Assembly (NCBI GenBank): GCA_002401655.1
Contig: NVTT01000021.1
Location: forward strand, 17,620-29,956
Direction: 5' to 3'
Source of the DNA: Gammaproteobacteria bacterium
Lineage (GTDB): Bacteria; Pseudomonadota; Gammaproteobacteria; Enterobacterales; Kangiellaceae
DNA: 12,337 nt
Below are positions 1 through 7,997 of this stretch, piece by piece. The notes below the pieces were generated by a model. The model was not told the DNA's origin, did no database searches, and was given only the letters and a program-made list of their open reading frames with translations. Every line of letters starts with the position of its first letter. Position 1 is the stretch's first letter. A program made the translations under genes and the position numbers.

Positions 1-1
1 C

Positions 2-367
2 TATACAAAATCTAATCTACCTAAAGCTTTAGAAAAATTGCCAAATGCATTTAGTGTTATTAGTTATATTGATGACAAACCAGTGGGACTGATTAATTGT
101 TTTTTTGGTTTTTCCACTTTTAAGTGTAAACCTCTGGTTTATATTCACGATGTTGTCGTTTTGCCTGAATTTAGAGGTCAAAGCGTCAGTTTAAAAATGC
201 TAGAGTTCGTTGAAAAATATGCAAAAGAAAATGATTGTTGCAAAATGACTCTTGAAGTCCTTGAAGGAAATATGATTGCTAAAAATGCGTATTTAAAGTT
301 TGGCTTTAAAGGTTATGAGCTTGATCCGGAAATGGGTAAAGCGTTTTTCTGGGAAAAAATTATTTAG
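2..367 (+). CDS. GNAT family N-acetyltransferase, 5' truncated
   Basis: The frame is open from base 2 with no stop, so the gene begins left of the window; 121 C-terminal residues are visible. A TTG at base 38 could be read as a start but cuts into the fold, so a truncated gene is preferred. The hallmarks of the acetyl-CoA-binding core are present: a beta strand leading into 'VVVLPEFRGQSVS' (visible residues 51-63) and the late 'NAYLKFGFKGYE' motif (95-106), where GNAT enzymes typically have an Asn/Tyr near the acetyl-CoA thiol. In motif A both usual glycines (RGxGxG/A) are serines, which is somewhat atypical. Family members transfer acetyl from acetyl-CoA to an amine on a small molecule or protein; nothing here identifies the substrate. 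The gene converges on the patatin gene with a 20-base gap. Family is fairly certain, substrate unknown. Confidence 0.82.
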   Translation, partial: YTKSNLPKALEKLPNAFSVISYIDDKPVGLINCFFGFSTFKCKPLVYIHDVVVLPEFRGQSVSLKMLEFVEKYAKENDCCKMTLEVLEGNMIAKNAYLKFGFKGYELDPEMGKAFFWEKII

Positions 368-375
368 TCAAAAAC

Positions 376-390
376 TAGTTAAAATAACTA
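376..390 (-). terminator. weak hairpin at end of the patatin unit
   Basis: TAGTTA (376-381) and TAACTA (385-390) can pair around a three-base loop. Read on the minus strand the hairpin is followed by GTTTTTG, a short U-run. The stem is only 6 bp with one G-C pair and overlaps the patatin stop codon, so it would be a weak terminator at best. No better candidate lies between the two converging genes. Confidence 0.3.
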
Positions 391-1593
391 ATTAAAAAAA
401 CCCACAATCTCTTGTTTAATATTCATAGCATCTTGATAGCCTAAATCGATTAGTTCTTTTGTGTAAGCACTTTCGAATAATAAATAACTTAAGATGCTAG
501 AACCTTCATCATCATCTATCCCTAAACGCCTGAAGAAAAATTTTACCACTGAAGGCAATACATGAAAATGTTTGCCTGAAATTTTGCTCAGGTCTTTACT
601 GGGTGAAATAACAAATGTTTCTATTTTCTTTAGTTTGGTTTCTCTCTTTCTAATGTCTTCAGGTATCAAATTGAGGGTTTTATTAATTCTTCTAATTCGC
701 TCAATATCGCCATCTAAGCTATCAACAAAAACACTATCTAAAACGTGCCCTGAGATATCGGCTATCGATGGATAATGTAGTTTCTTTTTTTCTCTTTCTA
801 CTTCTTCTTTTACCGGGTCAACACCAACAATTAATATCTTTTGTGCTCCCAAGTGGATCGCTGGACTAAGCGGTGCTAAAAATCGTACCGAACCATCTCC
901 AAAAAATTCTCTGTTTAAATGTACTGCGGGAAATACCAAAGGAATTGCTGATGATGCTAATAGGTGCTCTACCCTGATAATACTTTTACTACCAACTCGG
1001 CGATGCCGTTTCCAATTAGATATTTCTTTTTTTGCTTGAAAAAATGAAACCGATTGACCGCTTGTATATCCGCTCGCAGTTATACTTAAGGCATCGAGAC
1101 AATTATTATCGATAGCCTTTTGGATATTTTCAAAGCGTATGACTTTATTTAGCATAACCCTTAACGGATCATTATTGAGTAAACTTAATTGTCGGTGTCT
1201 ATGATAGTCGCTAATGAACATCGATTTACCCCATCGACCAACCTGCTTCATCATTCCGAGCAAGTCAGAACGAAAAACTTTATCAACACTAAAAGACTGC
1301 CACACTTTTTCTAAACTTCTAATTCCGACTGTTGGATTTTGAGCATAGCTTGCTAGAACGGTTGCGTTAATTGCGCCAGCGGAAGTGCCTGTAATTATCG
1401 AGTAAGGGTTTCCACAATGTGATTTAACAATTAGCTTTGATATGGCTTTAAGAACGCCTACTTGATAGGCTGCGCGAGCGCCTCCACCGGTTAGAACTAA
1501 ACCCATTTTAGGTTTTCCGACCCCGTTATAACAAACTTTTTCAGTTAGTTTATTTGAACGGCGTTCCGTTGGTTCTGAATTTAAGGATGCCAA
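388..1593 (-). CDS. patatin-like phospholipase (RssA-type serine hydrolase)
   Basis: 401 residues. The three patatin signatures are present in order: the oxyanion-hole glycine loop 'GGGAR' (36-40), the nucleophile elbow 'GTSAG' (69-73, Ser71), and the 'DGS' of the Ser-Asp dyad (Asp233). Family members hydrolyse acyl esters of phospholipids or related lipids. No signal peptide is evident, so it is probably cytoplasmic or peripherally membrane-bound. The usual G after the oxyanion-loop R is Ala. The C-terminal third (about 265-401) is less conserved and I assign nothing to it. The start is a TTG at 1593, preceded by GAGGA with good spacing and by an in-frame stop five codons upstream; an ATG at 1506 (Met30) would leave only five residues before the glycine loop and has a poor ribosome site. 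The gene overlaps the transglycosylase gene by 13 bases, so the two are probably translationally coupled. Substrate not predictable. Confidence 0.9.
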   Translation of the reverse strand: MASLNSEPTERRSNKLTEKVCYNGVGKPKMGLVLTGGGARAAYQVGVLKAISKLIVKSHCGNPYSIITGTSAGAINATVLASYAQNPTVGIRSLEKVWQSFSVDKVFRSDLLGMMKQVGRWGKSMFISDYHRHRQLSLLNNDPLRVMLNKVIRFENIQKAIDNNCLDALSITASGYTSGQSVSFFQAKKEISNWKRHRRVGSKSIIRVEHLLASSAIPLVFPAVHLNREFFGDGSVRFLAPLSPAIHLGAQKILIVGVDPVKEEVEREKKKLHYPSIADISGHVLDSVFVDSLDGDIERIRRINKTLNLIPEDIRKRETKLKKIETFVISPSKDLSKISGKHFHVLPSVVKFFFRRLGIDDDEGSSILSYLLFESAYTKELIDLGYQDAMNIKQEIVGFFN

Positions 1594-2216
1594 ACTTTCC
1601 TCATCGCTTTAAAAACCCGCATAGGATACCAGTATTTACCTCGGCTTCCGTTATAACGGCCCAAAGCCATTGCCTTATCGTTCTTCTCTCTCTTCAAGTA
1701 TAGGCTAAGGATCGCACACCCATATTTCAAGTTAGTTTGAATTTCGTTTAGATTATCATCCGGATGACCTATTTCATTTTTCCAAAAAGGCATGACTTGC
1801 ATTAATCCTAAAGCCCCTGCACTAGAAACCGCATATTGGTCAAAATTACTTTCTACATTGATCAAAGCTAAAACCAACATCGGATCTAAATCAAAGGTTT
1901 TGGCTTCCTTGTGAACTAGCCTCAATATTTCCCAGCGTTCATCTTCGGGGATATGGGGTGCTACTCTTTCCAGTCTTTTCGCTTGCTCAAATAACCAAAC
2001 TTTTGCATCAAAACGATCATAAAATGATTCGTCTGCCCGCTTAATCGTTTCGATTAATTTTTTTCTAAACTCTGTATCGGGTAAATCCTGCTTAGTGCTA
2101 TTTTTTGTAATCTGTTGAGAGCTATTTTCAGCATAAACAAACTCAGAAAAAAATAGTGCCATAAAAATAGCGCTAAGAAAAAAAGGCTTTATGATAAATT
2201 TTAAAACTGTATTCAA
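1581..2216 (-). CDS. secreted lytic transglycosylase (GH23, Slt/MltE-like)
   Basis: 211 residues. Residues 1-29 form a signal peptide ending in 'FVYA' (signal peptidase I type, no lipobox Cys), so the enzyme acts in the periplasm. The catalytic fold is compact: 'NVESNF' with the predicted catalytic Glu122, 'GALGLMQVMP' (135-143) lining the glycan cleft, and the late 'RYNGSRGKYW' (187-196). These are the GH23 goose-lysozyme-like motifs of enzymes cleaving MurNAc-GlcNAc bonds with formation of 1,6-anhydro-MurNAc. The size is close to E. coli MltE, and there is no extra substrate-binding or LysM domain. The likely start is TTG at 2216, nine bases after the proS stop; an in-frame TAG four codons upstream excludes a longer form, and the next ATG (2162) would destroy the signal peptide. 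The ribosome site is weak, consistent with coupling to proS. An ATT one codon upstream cannot be excluded. Confidence 0.9.
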   Translation of the reverse strand: MNTVLKFIIKPFFLSAIFMALFFSEFVYAENSSQQITKNSTKQDLPDTEFRKKLIETIKRADESFYDRFDAKVWLFEQAKRLERVAPHIPEDERWEILRLVHKEAKTFDLDPMLVLALINVESNFDQYAVSSAGALGLMQVMPFWKNEIGHPDDNLNEIQTNLKYGCAILSLYLKREKNDKAMALGRYNGSRGKYWYPMRVFKAMRKVWHP

Positions 2217-2225
2217 AATTGAAGA

Positions 2226-3938
2226 CTAATTTAATTTGTTCTTTAGTGTTTCAATTATAGTCTCTATTGAAAGATCTTCCTTAATATTATGTCGACGATG
2301 TTTATATTCAATGGTTCCCGCATCAATCCCTCGTTCGCTAATCACAATACGATGTGGAATACCCATCAGCTCCATATCGGCAAACATAACACCAGGGCGC
2401 TCTTTCCGATCATCAAAAATGACTTCAATATTATCATCTTTTAATTGCTGATAAATTGATTCTGCTAATTCTCTAACACGCTCAGATTTCTTCATATTCA
2501 TAGGAACAATAGCGACTTGGAATGGCGCAATATTTTCTGGCCAAATAACACCATAATCATCGTGATTTTGTTCGATAGTAGCCGCAACGATTCTTGATAC
2601 GCCAATGCCATAACAGCCCATGGTTAATGTTTGTGCTTTACCATTTTCACCTAATACATTAGCTTTCATCGCTTTTGCATATTTATCGCCTAGTTGAAAA
2701 ATATGACCCACCTCAATTCCGCGTTTGATTGTTAAGGTGCCTTTTCCATCCGGGCTAATGTCACCCTCTACAATGTTACGGCAATCAAAAACTTCGTCAT
2801 AATTGGCATCGCGCTCCCAGTTTGCGCCAGTTAAATGTTTATCCGTTTTATTAGCACCACAAACAAAATCACTTAACATAGCGGCTTCTGGATCGGCAAT
2901 GATGGTTAAAGACAGATTCACGGGGCCAATAGATCCTACTTCCGCGCCAATTGCTCGGCTCACATCCTCATCACTCGCAATAGTTAAAGGGGAAGCAATT
3001 AACGGATGTTTTTCTAGTTTTAACTCGTTTAATTGATGATCGCCTCGTAAACAAACAGCAACTAGCGTATTTTCTTCTGCGCCATTAACGATCAATGTTT
3101 TAATAATTTTACTGGTATCACAATTGAGTAATCCACTGATCTCTTCAATTGATTTAACATTAGGTGTATCGATAGTTTGCAAATCGTCATTTGCACTGGC
3201 TCTTTGACTTAAATCAGGTGCCAACGCAGTGGCTTTTTCAACATTAGCGGCATAATCACTTTCCGTGCTAAACGCTATTGCATCCTCTCCCGAATCGGCT
3301 AATACATGGAACTCATGTGAGTGCTCGCCACCAATAGAGCCCGTATCTGCAATCACCGATCGATAATCTAGTCCTAGTCGATCAAATATTTTACAATAAG
3401 CCTTATGCATTATTTGATAGGTTTTATTTAGGCATTCGTCATTAATATGAAAAGAATACGCATCTTTCATTAAAAATTCTCTAGCGCGCATCACCCCAAA
3501 ACGTGGGCGTCTTTCATCCCTAAACTTTCCCTGAATTTGATAATAAACCGCAGGTAACTGTTTATAACTACGAATTTCATCACGAATTAACGAAGTGACA
3601 ACTTCTTCATGGGTAGGACCCAAACAAAACTCTCGCCCGTGCCGATCTTTTAGCCTTAACAGCTCTGCTCCATACTCCTGCCATCTCCCAGACTCTTCCC
3701 AAAGCTCGGCAGCCTGCACCATTGGCATTAAAATCTCGCCAGCGCCTATAGCATCCATCTCTTCCCGAACGATATTTTCAACCTTTCTTAAAACCTTTAA
3801 ACCTGTTGGCAACCAAGTATATAAACCCGAAGCTTGCATACGGATCATGCCCGAACGCAACATTAATTTATGGCTAACGAGTTCAGCATCACTTGGATCT
3901 TCTCTAAGTGAAGCAATCAGATATTGACTGGTTTTCAT
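2226..3938 (-). CDS. proS: prolyl-tRNA synthetase, bacterial type with editing domain
   Basis: 570 residues, essentially the length of the E. coli enzyme (572). It charges tRNA(Pro) with proline in the cytoplasm. Class II core: motif 1 region around 46-75, 'GPTHEE' (107-112), motif 2 '[17 protein letters not shown]' (139-155), and motif 3 'GIGVSR' (444-449). Between motifs 2 and 3 lies the INS editing domain (roughly 225-405), homologous to YbaK/ProX, which hydrolyses Ala-tRNA(Pro). Lys280 in 'KTLIV' probably matches the editing lysine near position 279 of E. coli ProRS. The C-terminal anticodon-binding domain runs from about 475, with 'FDDRKERPG' (508-516). Start is ATG at 3938, with no strong Shine-Dalgarno. 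It is the first gene of the minus-strand unit with the transglycosylase and patatin genes. Nothing appears missing; a housekeeping enzyme. Confidence 0.98.
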   Translation of the reverse strand: MKTSQYLIASLREDPSDAELVSHKLMLRSGMIRMQASGLYTWLPTGLKVLRKVENIVREEMDAIGAGEILMPMVQAAELWEESGRWQEYGAELLRLKDRHGREFCLGPTHEEVVTSLIRDEIRSYKQLPAVYYQIQGKFRDERRPRFGVMRAREFLMKDAYSFHINDECLNKTYQIMHKAYCKIFDRLGLDYRSVIADTGSIGGEHSHEFHVLADSGEDAIAFSTESDYAANVEKATALAPDLSQRASANDDLQTIDTPNVKSIEEISGLLNCDTSKIIKTLIVNGAEENTLVAVCLRGDHQLNELKLEKHPLIASPLTIASDEDVSRAIGAEVGSIGPVNLSLTIIADPEAAMLSDFVCGANKTDKHLTGANWERDANYDEVFDCRNIVEGDISPDGKGTLTIKRGIEVGHIFQLGDKYAKAMKANVLGENGKAQTLTMGCYGIGVSRIVAATIEQNHDDYGVIWPENIAPFQVAIVPMNMKKSERVRELAESIYQQLKDDNIEVIFDDRKERPGVMFADMELMGIPHRIVISERGIDAGTIEYKHRRHNIKEDLSIETIIETLKNKLN

Positions 3939-4197
3939 GGGTTTTATCTTAGTTCAGTAGGTAAAGTGGTATTTTACTTTCGAGATCACGCTTTAGCAAC
4001 GTAATTTCGTTGCCTGAGCGAATGAATATCTCATCTTACCCCTTAAAAACAAAGATCTTTTGGAAAAAATGGAGATCGTCAACTACACTTTTATCAAAAG
4101 CGAGTATAAACAGTTAACAACGAACCACATACAGGCAATGAAGTAAGTAATATAAATTTTATAAACAACATTTAGACGGATTTAAAAGGTAATAAAA
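3939..4197. other. divergent spacer between proS and the chemoreceptor gene
   Basis: This 259-base region must hold the promoters for the minus-strand proS unit and the plus-strand chemoreceptor. I could not find a convincing sigma-70 -35/-10 pair on either strand, nor the FliA box (TAAA-N15-GCCGATAA) that often drives chemotaxis genes. TATAAA-like blocks at 4105-4110, 4151-4156 and 4160-4165 are candidate -10 elements on the plus strand, but none has a good -35. A 6-bp inverted repeat lies at 3996-4013. A 31-codon frame (4022-4117) has no ribosome site and is not called. Confidence 0.5.
3996..4013. repeat. inverted repeat GCAACG-N6-CGTTGC
   Basis: GCAACG (3996-4001) and CGTTGC (4008-4013) are perfect complements around TAATTT, about 60-75 bases upstream of the proS ATG. 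The two-fold symmetry fits either a small operator or an RNA hairpin in the proS leader. There is no U-run next to it, so it is not an intrinsic terminator. It does not resemble a T-box and I do not recognise a known operator. Confidence 0.35.
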
Positions 4198-5814
4198 TTG
4201 AAGTTCTTAAAGAATATTCCATGGAAATACAAACTAAGTATTGGCTTAGTTTTCCCTATTTTAGTTGCAATTGTTATTGGTATTGTAAGTGGATTGACGA
4301 TGCATCGCTCAAATGTGAGTATTCTTCAACAATTGACTAGTTCGCGAATTAACCAGCAGCAAGCATCTTCGGCATTGGTCGCAATATTGAAATTTGATAA
4401 CGCTTTACAGGCACTAATTGCTAGTAGTACTAAAACCAACATTCGAAAAAATGCTATCGCGACGATTAGAGCGTCATCATTGTTAGATGAACAGATTCAA
4501 AAATTAGCGAAATCTTCTCCCAATAACAAAAAAATAATCGACTTAGCGTCATTATTAAAACAAGTTAAGCCATCTCAAATGAAAATATTGAGGCATGCCA
4601 AAAAAAACGATGATGAAAAAGCATTATTTTTGATGTCTGAAATTGAAGAAGAATTTAAAAGCATCGAGGATTTATCCTTAGCAATATTGAGTGATGAACA
4701 AGATTCTTTGGCCCTTCTAGCCAATCGAAATTTGTCAAAAGGAAAGGATATCATTGTTTTAATTGCTGGCGCACTGGCCATAGGTGTGATCGTTGCTATA
4801 TTTCTGAGTATTCTGCTAGCAAGATTACTATTACCAACGCTTAAGATGGTTAGAAATTCAATGAAAGACTTTGAAAAAGGACACTTAGGCTTAACTCTTC
4901 CTGATGCTGGAACGGATGAACTTGGTCGCACTATAGAATCATTGAGAAATGCTACGAATGCAACCCGATCGATTGTGGTTGGTATTAGAGATCAGGCTAA
5001 AGAGTTAACCAAAAACTCTTCTGAAATAGTTGCAGCATCGAATAATAACTCTTCATTAGCAGATACTCTTGAACATAATGTTGTCACTATTGTAGAGCAA
5101 TCATCTAATTTAACTCTAATGTCTGAACAGGTAATTGAAAGTATTGGTTATGGCGAGTCAGGTGCTATCGAAACGGCAAACGCTTGTTCTGATGCATTCA
5201 AATACATTGAGCAAACGCTTTCACGTTTTAATCAATTTCAGGAGGAAATGCAAAAAGCGCTGAATAAGGCTCAAGAACTTTCTAGCGCTGCAGACACAAT
5301 CAGCCAAATTACTTTAACAATACGTAGTATTTCTGAGCAGACTAATCTATTAGCTTTAAATGCCGCTATTGAAGCCGCGAGAGCAGGAGACCAAGGTCGG
5401 GGATTTGCTGTTGTTGCTGATGAAGTCAGGACGTTAGCACAAAATTCGGGTGAAGCGGTTGATAAAATATCGGAATTGGCAACGGAAATGTCAATTTTAG
5501 TAGGTGACACAGTGGGGGCTTTAGAAATAACATCAAGTCTTGTTGCAGAAAATATGGATAGTATTGAACAAACTGGAAAAATAACTCAATCCGCTAGAGA
5601 CTCATCAATTCATACAAAGCAACAATTGCTATCCGTAAGGTCAACCAATGATAATCAAAATGTAGCAGTGCAAGAAATCAAACAGGTCGTTGAACAGTTA
5701 AAAAAGTTGGTAAATGATACTAGAAGTGAAGCCGGTCAGCTTAATCAGCTTTCCGATAATAGCAATCGTATATCGTCACAATTAGACAAATTAGTGAGCC
5801 ATTTTTATTTTTGA
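4198..5814 (+). CDS. methyl-accepting chemotaxis protein
   Basis: 538 residues with classic chemoreceptor layout. TM1 is at about 12-34. A mostly helical periplasmic domain follows (about 35-183), resembling a four-helix-bundle sensor but without a motif I can name. TM2 is at about 184-208, a HAMP-like segment at 209-260, and the cytoplasmic coiled-coil signalling domain continues to the end. The hairpin tip that contacts CheA/CheW is unmistakable at 379-416, including '[18 protein letters not shown]' and '[14 protein letters not shown]'. There is no C-terminal NWETF-type pentapeptide for CheR/CheB tethering; the tail is 'SHFYF'. Start is TTG at 4198 with AAGG about 8 bases upstream; an in-frame TAA lies five codons before it and TM1 begins at residue 12, so no other start is plausible. 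It lies 45 bases before the peroxidase gene with no visible terminator, so it may be cotranscribed with the redox genes. Ligand unknown. Confidence 0.95.
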   Translation: MKFLKNIPWKYKLSIGLVFPILVAIVIGIVSGLTMHRSNVSILQQLTSSRINQQQASSALVAILKFDNALQALIASSTKTNIRKNAIATIRASSLLDEQIQKLAKSSPNNKKIIDLASLLKQVKPSQMKILRHAKKNDDEKALFLMSEIEEEFKSIEDLSLAILSDEQDSLALLANRNLSKGKDIIVLIAGALAIGVIVAIFLSILLARLLLPTLKMVRNSMKDFEKGHLGLTLPDAGTDELGRTIESLRNATNATRSIVVGIRDQAKELTKNSSEIVAASNNNSSLADTLEHNVVTIVEQSSNLTLMSEQVIESIGYGESGAIETANACSDAFKYIEQTLSRFNQFQEEMQKALNKAQELSSAADTISQITLTIRSISEQTNLLALNAAIEAARAGDQGRGFAVVADEVRTLAQNSGEAVDKISELATEMSILVGDTVGALEITSSLVAENMDSIEQTGKITQSARDSSIHTKQQLLSVRSTNDNQNVAVQEIKQVVEQLKKLVNDTRSEAGQLNQLSDNSNRISSQLDKLVSHFYF

Positions 5815-5859
5815 ACAATTGATACAATGATCGATTAGATTTTAAAATAGGAGATTAAA

Positions 5860-6933
5860 ATGAAATTATGTGAAATAGGTTTTTCACCAAGATATAGACT
5901 CGCGCTATTAGTTTTTATTGGCTTAATCATTGTTTTGCCGATTAAATTACAAGCAAAAGAATTTAAAGATATTACATTTGAGGCTGGACATGAATCCTTA
6001 CAAGGCTGGTTATTACCTAAGGTTCCTCACCCAAAAGGGAATGAAATAACAGAAGCAAGAGTAACTCTAGGTAAAATGTTGTTTTTTGATACGCGATTAA
6101 GCGGTGATGGCAACATGTCATGCGGCACCTGCCATAATCCATTGTATGGTTGGTCCGATGGTTTACCAACGGCTAGAGGATTTAAAAGTGAAGTGTTAGG
6201 CAGAGCATCACCTACGGTAATTAATACGGCTTTTAACTCAATACAAATGTGGGATGGACGTAAGAAATCTTTGGAAGATCAAGCTATGGGTCCAATGATG
6301 TCAAATGCTGAAATGAATATGAATATCCCAAAACTTTTAAAATTTCTGAATGAAACCAATGGGTATAAAAAGGCTTTTAATAAAGCATACCCAAAAGAAA
6401 CAATTAATGAACTAACTATTGCTAAGGGTATCGCTAGTTTTGAAAGAACCATCATTAGTAATAACTCCCCCTTTGATCAATGGATAAAGGGAAATAAAAA
6501 GGCTTTAACTAAACAGCAAATAAAAGGTTTTAAATTATTCGTCAATCCCAAAAAAGGTAATTGTGAGGTGTGTCATTCCGGATCCAACTTTACCGATAAT
6601 GGATTTCATAATATTGGTTTAGCTCAGTTTGGTAAAAAAGATGCCGATATGGGTCGTTATATTCAAAGACCATTAGGTTTGATGAAAGGTGCGTTTAAAA
6701 CACCAACACTACGCGACATAACCCAAACAGCACCCTATTTTCATGATGGCTCTTCTTTAACTTTAGAGGAAGTCGTTGCACATTATGAAAAAGGAGGCGT
6801 CGCAAAAGGAAATCTTTCACCTAACATGAAAACAGCAAAACTTTCTAAAAAAGAACAAACGGCAATTGTCGCATTTATGAAATCACTGAACACCAAACAA
6901 CAACCCTTTTTACTTCCCATTATTCCGCATTAA
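5860..6933 (+). CDS. MauG-like di-heme cytochrome c peroxidase family protein
   Basis: 357 residues with an N-terminal hydrophobic segment (about 12-32) that exports it to the periplasm. Two c-type haem sites are present: Cys88-Cys91-His92 and Cys235-Cys238-His239. Measured from the first haem histidine, Trp131, Gln141 and Glu151 fall where P. aeruginosa CcpA has the inter-haem Trp94 and catalytic Gln104 and Glu114. The labile distal His71 of CcpA is replaced by Phe108, and the CcpA Met ligand of the second haem appears replaced by Tyr309 in 'VVAHYEKGG', as in MauG. This suggests an enzyme that needs no reductive activation: either a peroxidase fed by a cupredoxin or cytochrome, or a MauG-type protein-oxidising enzyme. 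Residues 143-154 are methionine-rich (five Met). Start is ATG with AGGAG 6 bases upstream. The cupredoxin and cytochrome genes that follow are plausible electron partners. Family is certain, exact reaction is not. Confidence 0.92.
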   Translation: MKLCEIGFSPRYRLALLVFIGLIIVLPIKLQAKEFKDITFEAGHESLQGWLLPKVPHPKGNEITEARVTLGKMLFFDTRLSGDGNMSCGTCHNPLYGWSDGLPTARGFKSEVLGRASPTVINTAFNSIQMWDGRKKSLEDQAMGPMMSNAEMNMNIPKLLKFLNETNGYKKAFNKAYPKETINELTIAKGIASFERTIISNNSPFDQWIKGNKKALTKQQIKGFKLFVNPKKGNCEVCHSGSNFTDNGFHNIGLAQFGKKDADMGRYIQRPLGLMKGAFKTPTLRDITQTAPYFHDGSSLTLEEVVAHYEKGGVAKGNLSPNMKTAKLSKKEQTAIVAFMKSLNTKQQPFLLPIIPH

Positions 6934-6945
6934 AGGAGCATAAAT

Positions 6946-7272
6946 ATGAAATGTTTTACAACTAAAATGATCACTGCTAGCCTGATGACCCTATGTTTTT
7001 CAGCTACGATCTTCGCACAAACTATTGAAGTAGGTCAAAAAGATAAGAAGTTTACTAAATCAAAAATTGAAATCAATGTGGGCGATACCGTCAAATTTAT
7101 TAATGAAGATACCTTTTTTCACAATGTTTTTAGCTTAAGTGATATTAAATTTTTTGATTTAGGCTCTTTTCCTAAAGGTGAGTTTAAAGAAGTTACTTTT
7201 GACAAAGCTGGAACTATCGAAGTGGAATGTGCGATCCATCCTGAAATGATAATGACTATTGACGTTAAATAG
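6946..7272 (+). CDS. small periplasmic type-1 copper protein (cupredoxin)
   Basis: 108 residues. Residues 1-24 are a signal peptide ending 'TIFA', leaving a mature protein of about 84 residues, short for a plastocyanin/amicyanin fold. A blue-copper ligand set can be placed: His59 in 'FFHNVFS', then Cys95, His98 and Met101 in 'ECAIHPEM', the C-x2-H-x2-M loop. Met103 is an alternative axial ligand. Such proteins shuttle single electrons between periplasmic redox partners. The sequence resembles proteins often annotated as 'methylamine utilization protein', but there is no methylamine dehydrogenase gene here. It contains no Trp and no Tyr, so it cannot be a MauG-type substrate for quinone-cofactor formation; electron carrier is the simpler role. 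The AGGAG ribosome site begins directly after the peroxidase stop codon (gap 12 bases), so the two are clearly in one transcript. Confidence 0.9.
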   Translation: MKCFTTKMITASLMTLCFSATIFAQTIEVGQKDKKFTKSKIEINVGDTVKFINEDTFFHNVFSLSDIKFFDLGSFPKGEFKEVTFDKAGTIEVECAIHPEMIMTIDVK

Positions 7273-7289
7273 TTAATTAGGAGAATAAA

Positions 7290-7991
7290 ATGTACGTAAG
7301 ATATTTATTACTTATTTTCGTCATATGTTCGCCAGTCAATAGTACATTGGCAGCTGACCGCGAACGTGACGAAATAAATGTTAAACCTACACTTCAATAT
7401 GGTGCACAAATTTATGTTGAGCGATGCGTTTTGTGCCATGGTATTGAGGGAAAGGGTAAAGGTTTAATTCCAAAGAAAATAAAGAACTATCCATCCACAA
7501 ACCTTCACACATCACATTACCCTGCGGGACGCAATAGTATTAAGAAAAATATAATATATGGTGGTAGTCTAGGTAAAATGTCAAATCTAATGCCTCCAAT
7601 GGGTAATGACTTAACATGGTCTCAACTTGAATCAGTGGTTGATTTCATCCTACTTCTTAGAAGTGATCCATCTAAAGCTAATACATTAATAGGCAATGCA
7701 AGAAAGCATCAAACTATTTCAAGAAGGATTGGAAGAGAAATATTTAAAGGAAGATGTGTACTTTGTCATGGTAAGTTTGGTGAGGGAGATGGTCGAATGG
7801 CTAGAGTAATAAAAAACCCACCTCCGTTCGATCTAACGTCCAGTCGATTACCTGATAGTTACCTGAATTCAATTATTTCTAAAGGTGGAGAAGCTATGGG
7901 TCGATCGTTACAAATGCCTCCCTGGAAAGATGAGTTATCAGGCACCGAAATTGAATCTGTTATTCTATATATAAAATCATTAAGGGACTAG
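7290..7991 (+). CDS. periplasmic di-heme cytochrome c (two class I domains)
   Basis: 233 residues: a signal peptide (about 1-21) and two tandem cytochrome c domains. Haem 1 is Cys46-Cys49-His50, with a likely axial Met at 101 or 104 in 'LMPPMG'. Haem 2 is Cys156-Cys159-His160, with likely axial Met209 in 'LQMPPW'. Both haem motifs read 'RCVLCHG', and each domain repeats the same plan of haem motif, G-x-G-rich turn, MPP loop and C-terminal helix, indicating internal duplication. Di-heme cytochromes of this kind carry electrons in the periplasm, for example between the bc1 complex or quinol oxidation and a peroxidase or terminal oxidase. Start is ATG with AGGAG nearby, 17 bases after the cupredoxin stop. 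MsrP starts only 6 bases after this gene, so it belongs to the same operon. Specific partners are inferred from position only. Confidence 0.93.
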   Translation: MYVRYLLLIFVICSPVNSTLAADRERDEINVKPTLQYGAQIYVERCVLCHGIEGKGKGLIPKKIKNYPSTNLHTSHYPAGRNSIKKNIIYGGSLGKMSNLMPPMGNDLTWSQLESVVDFILLLRSDPSKANTLIGNARKHQTISRRIGREIFKGRCVLCHGKFGEGDGRMARVIKNPPPFDLTSSRLPDSYLNSIISKGGEAMGRSLQMPPWKDELSGTEIESVILYIKSLRD

Positions 7992-7997
7992 AAAAAA

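Noticed and set aside
1648..1659. Perfect 12-base palindrome CCGTTATAACGG, with CCGTTATAAC again at 1523-1532
   Set aside because: Both copies lie in coding sequence and encode Tyr-Asn-Gly in two unrelated proteins; best explained by shared codons.
3595..3927. 110-codon frame antisense to proS
   Set aside because: It is the shadow of a highly conserved gene; its Ser/Pro-rich translation has no domain and no ribosome context.
4022..4117. 31-codon frame in the divergent spacer
   Set aside because: No convincing ribosome site and no recognisable protein feature; within the range of random open frames.
4575..4931. 118-codon frame antisense to the chemoreceptor
   Set aside because: Fully inside a well-supported gene on the other strand, low-complexity translation, no motif.
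5819..5848. TTGATA-18-TAAAAT, a good-looking sigma-70 promoter just before the peroxidase gene
   Set aside because: The -10 would directly abut the AGGAG ribosome site, so transcription would start downstream of it and the site would not be in the mRNA. Likely chance in AT-rich sequence.
6287..6324. Met-rich stretch in the peroxidase (residues 143-154) as a dedicated MsrP substrate or copper site
   Set aside because: Members of this peroxidase family commonly have several Met/Glu here, including the catalytic Glu; no specific support for a substrate or metal role.
5860..6933. Calling this gene a true mauG of methylamine metabolism
   Set aside because: No methylamine dehydrogenase subunits are nearby; only a MauG-like haem environment is supported.
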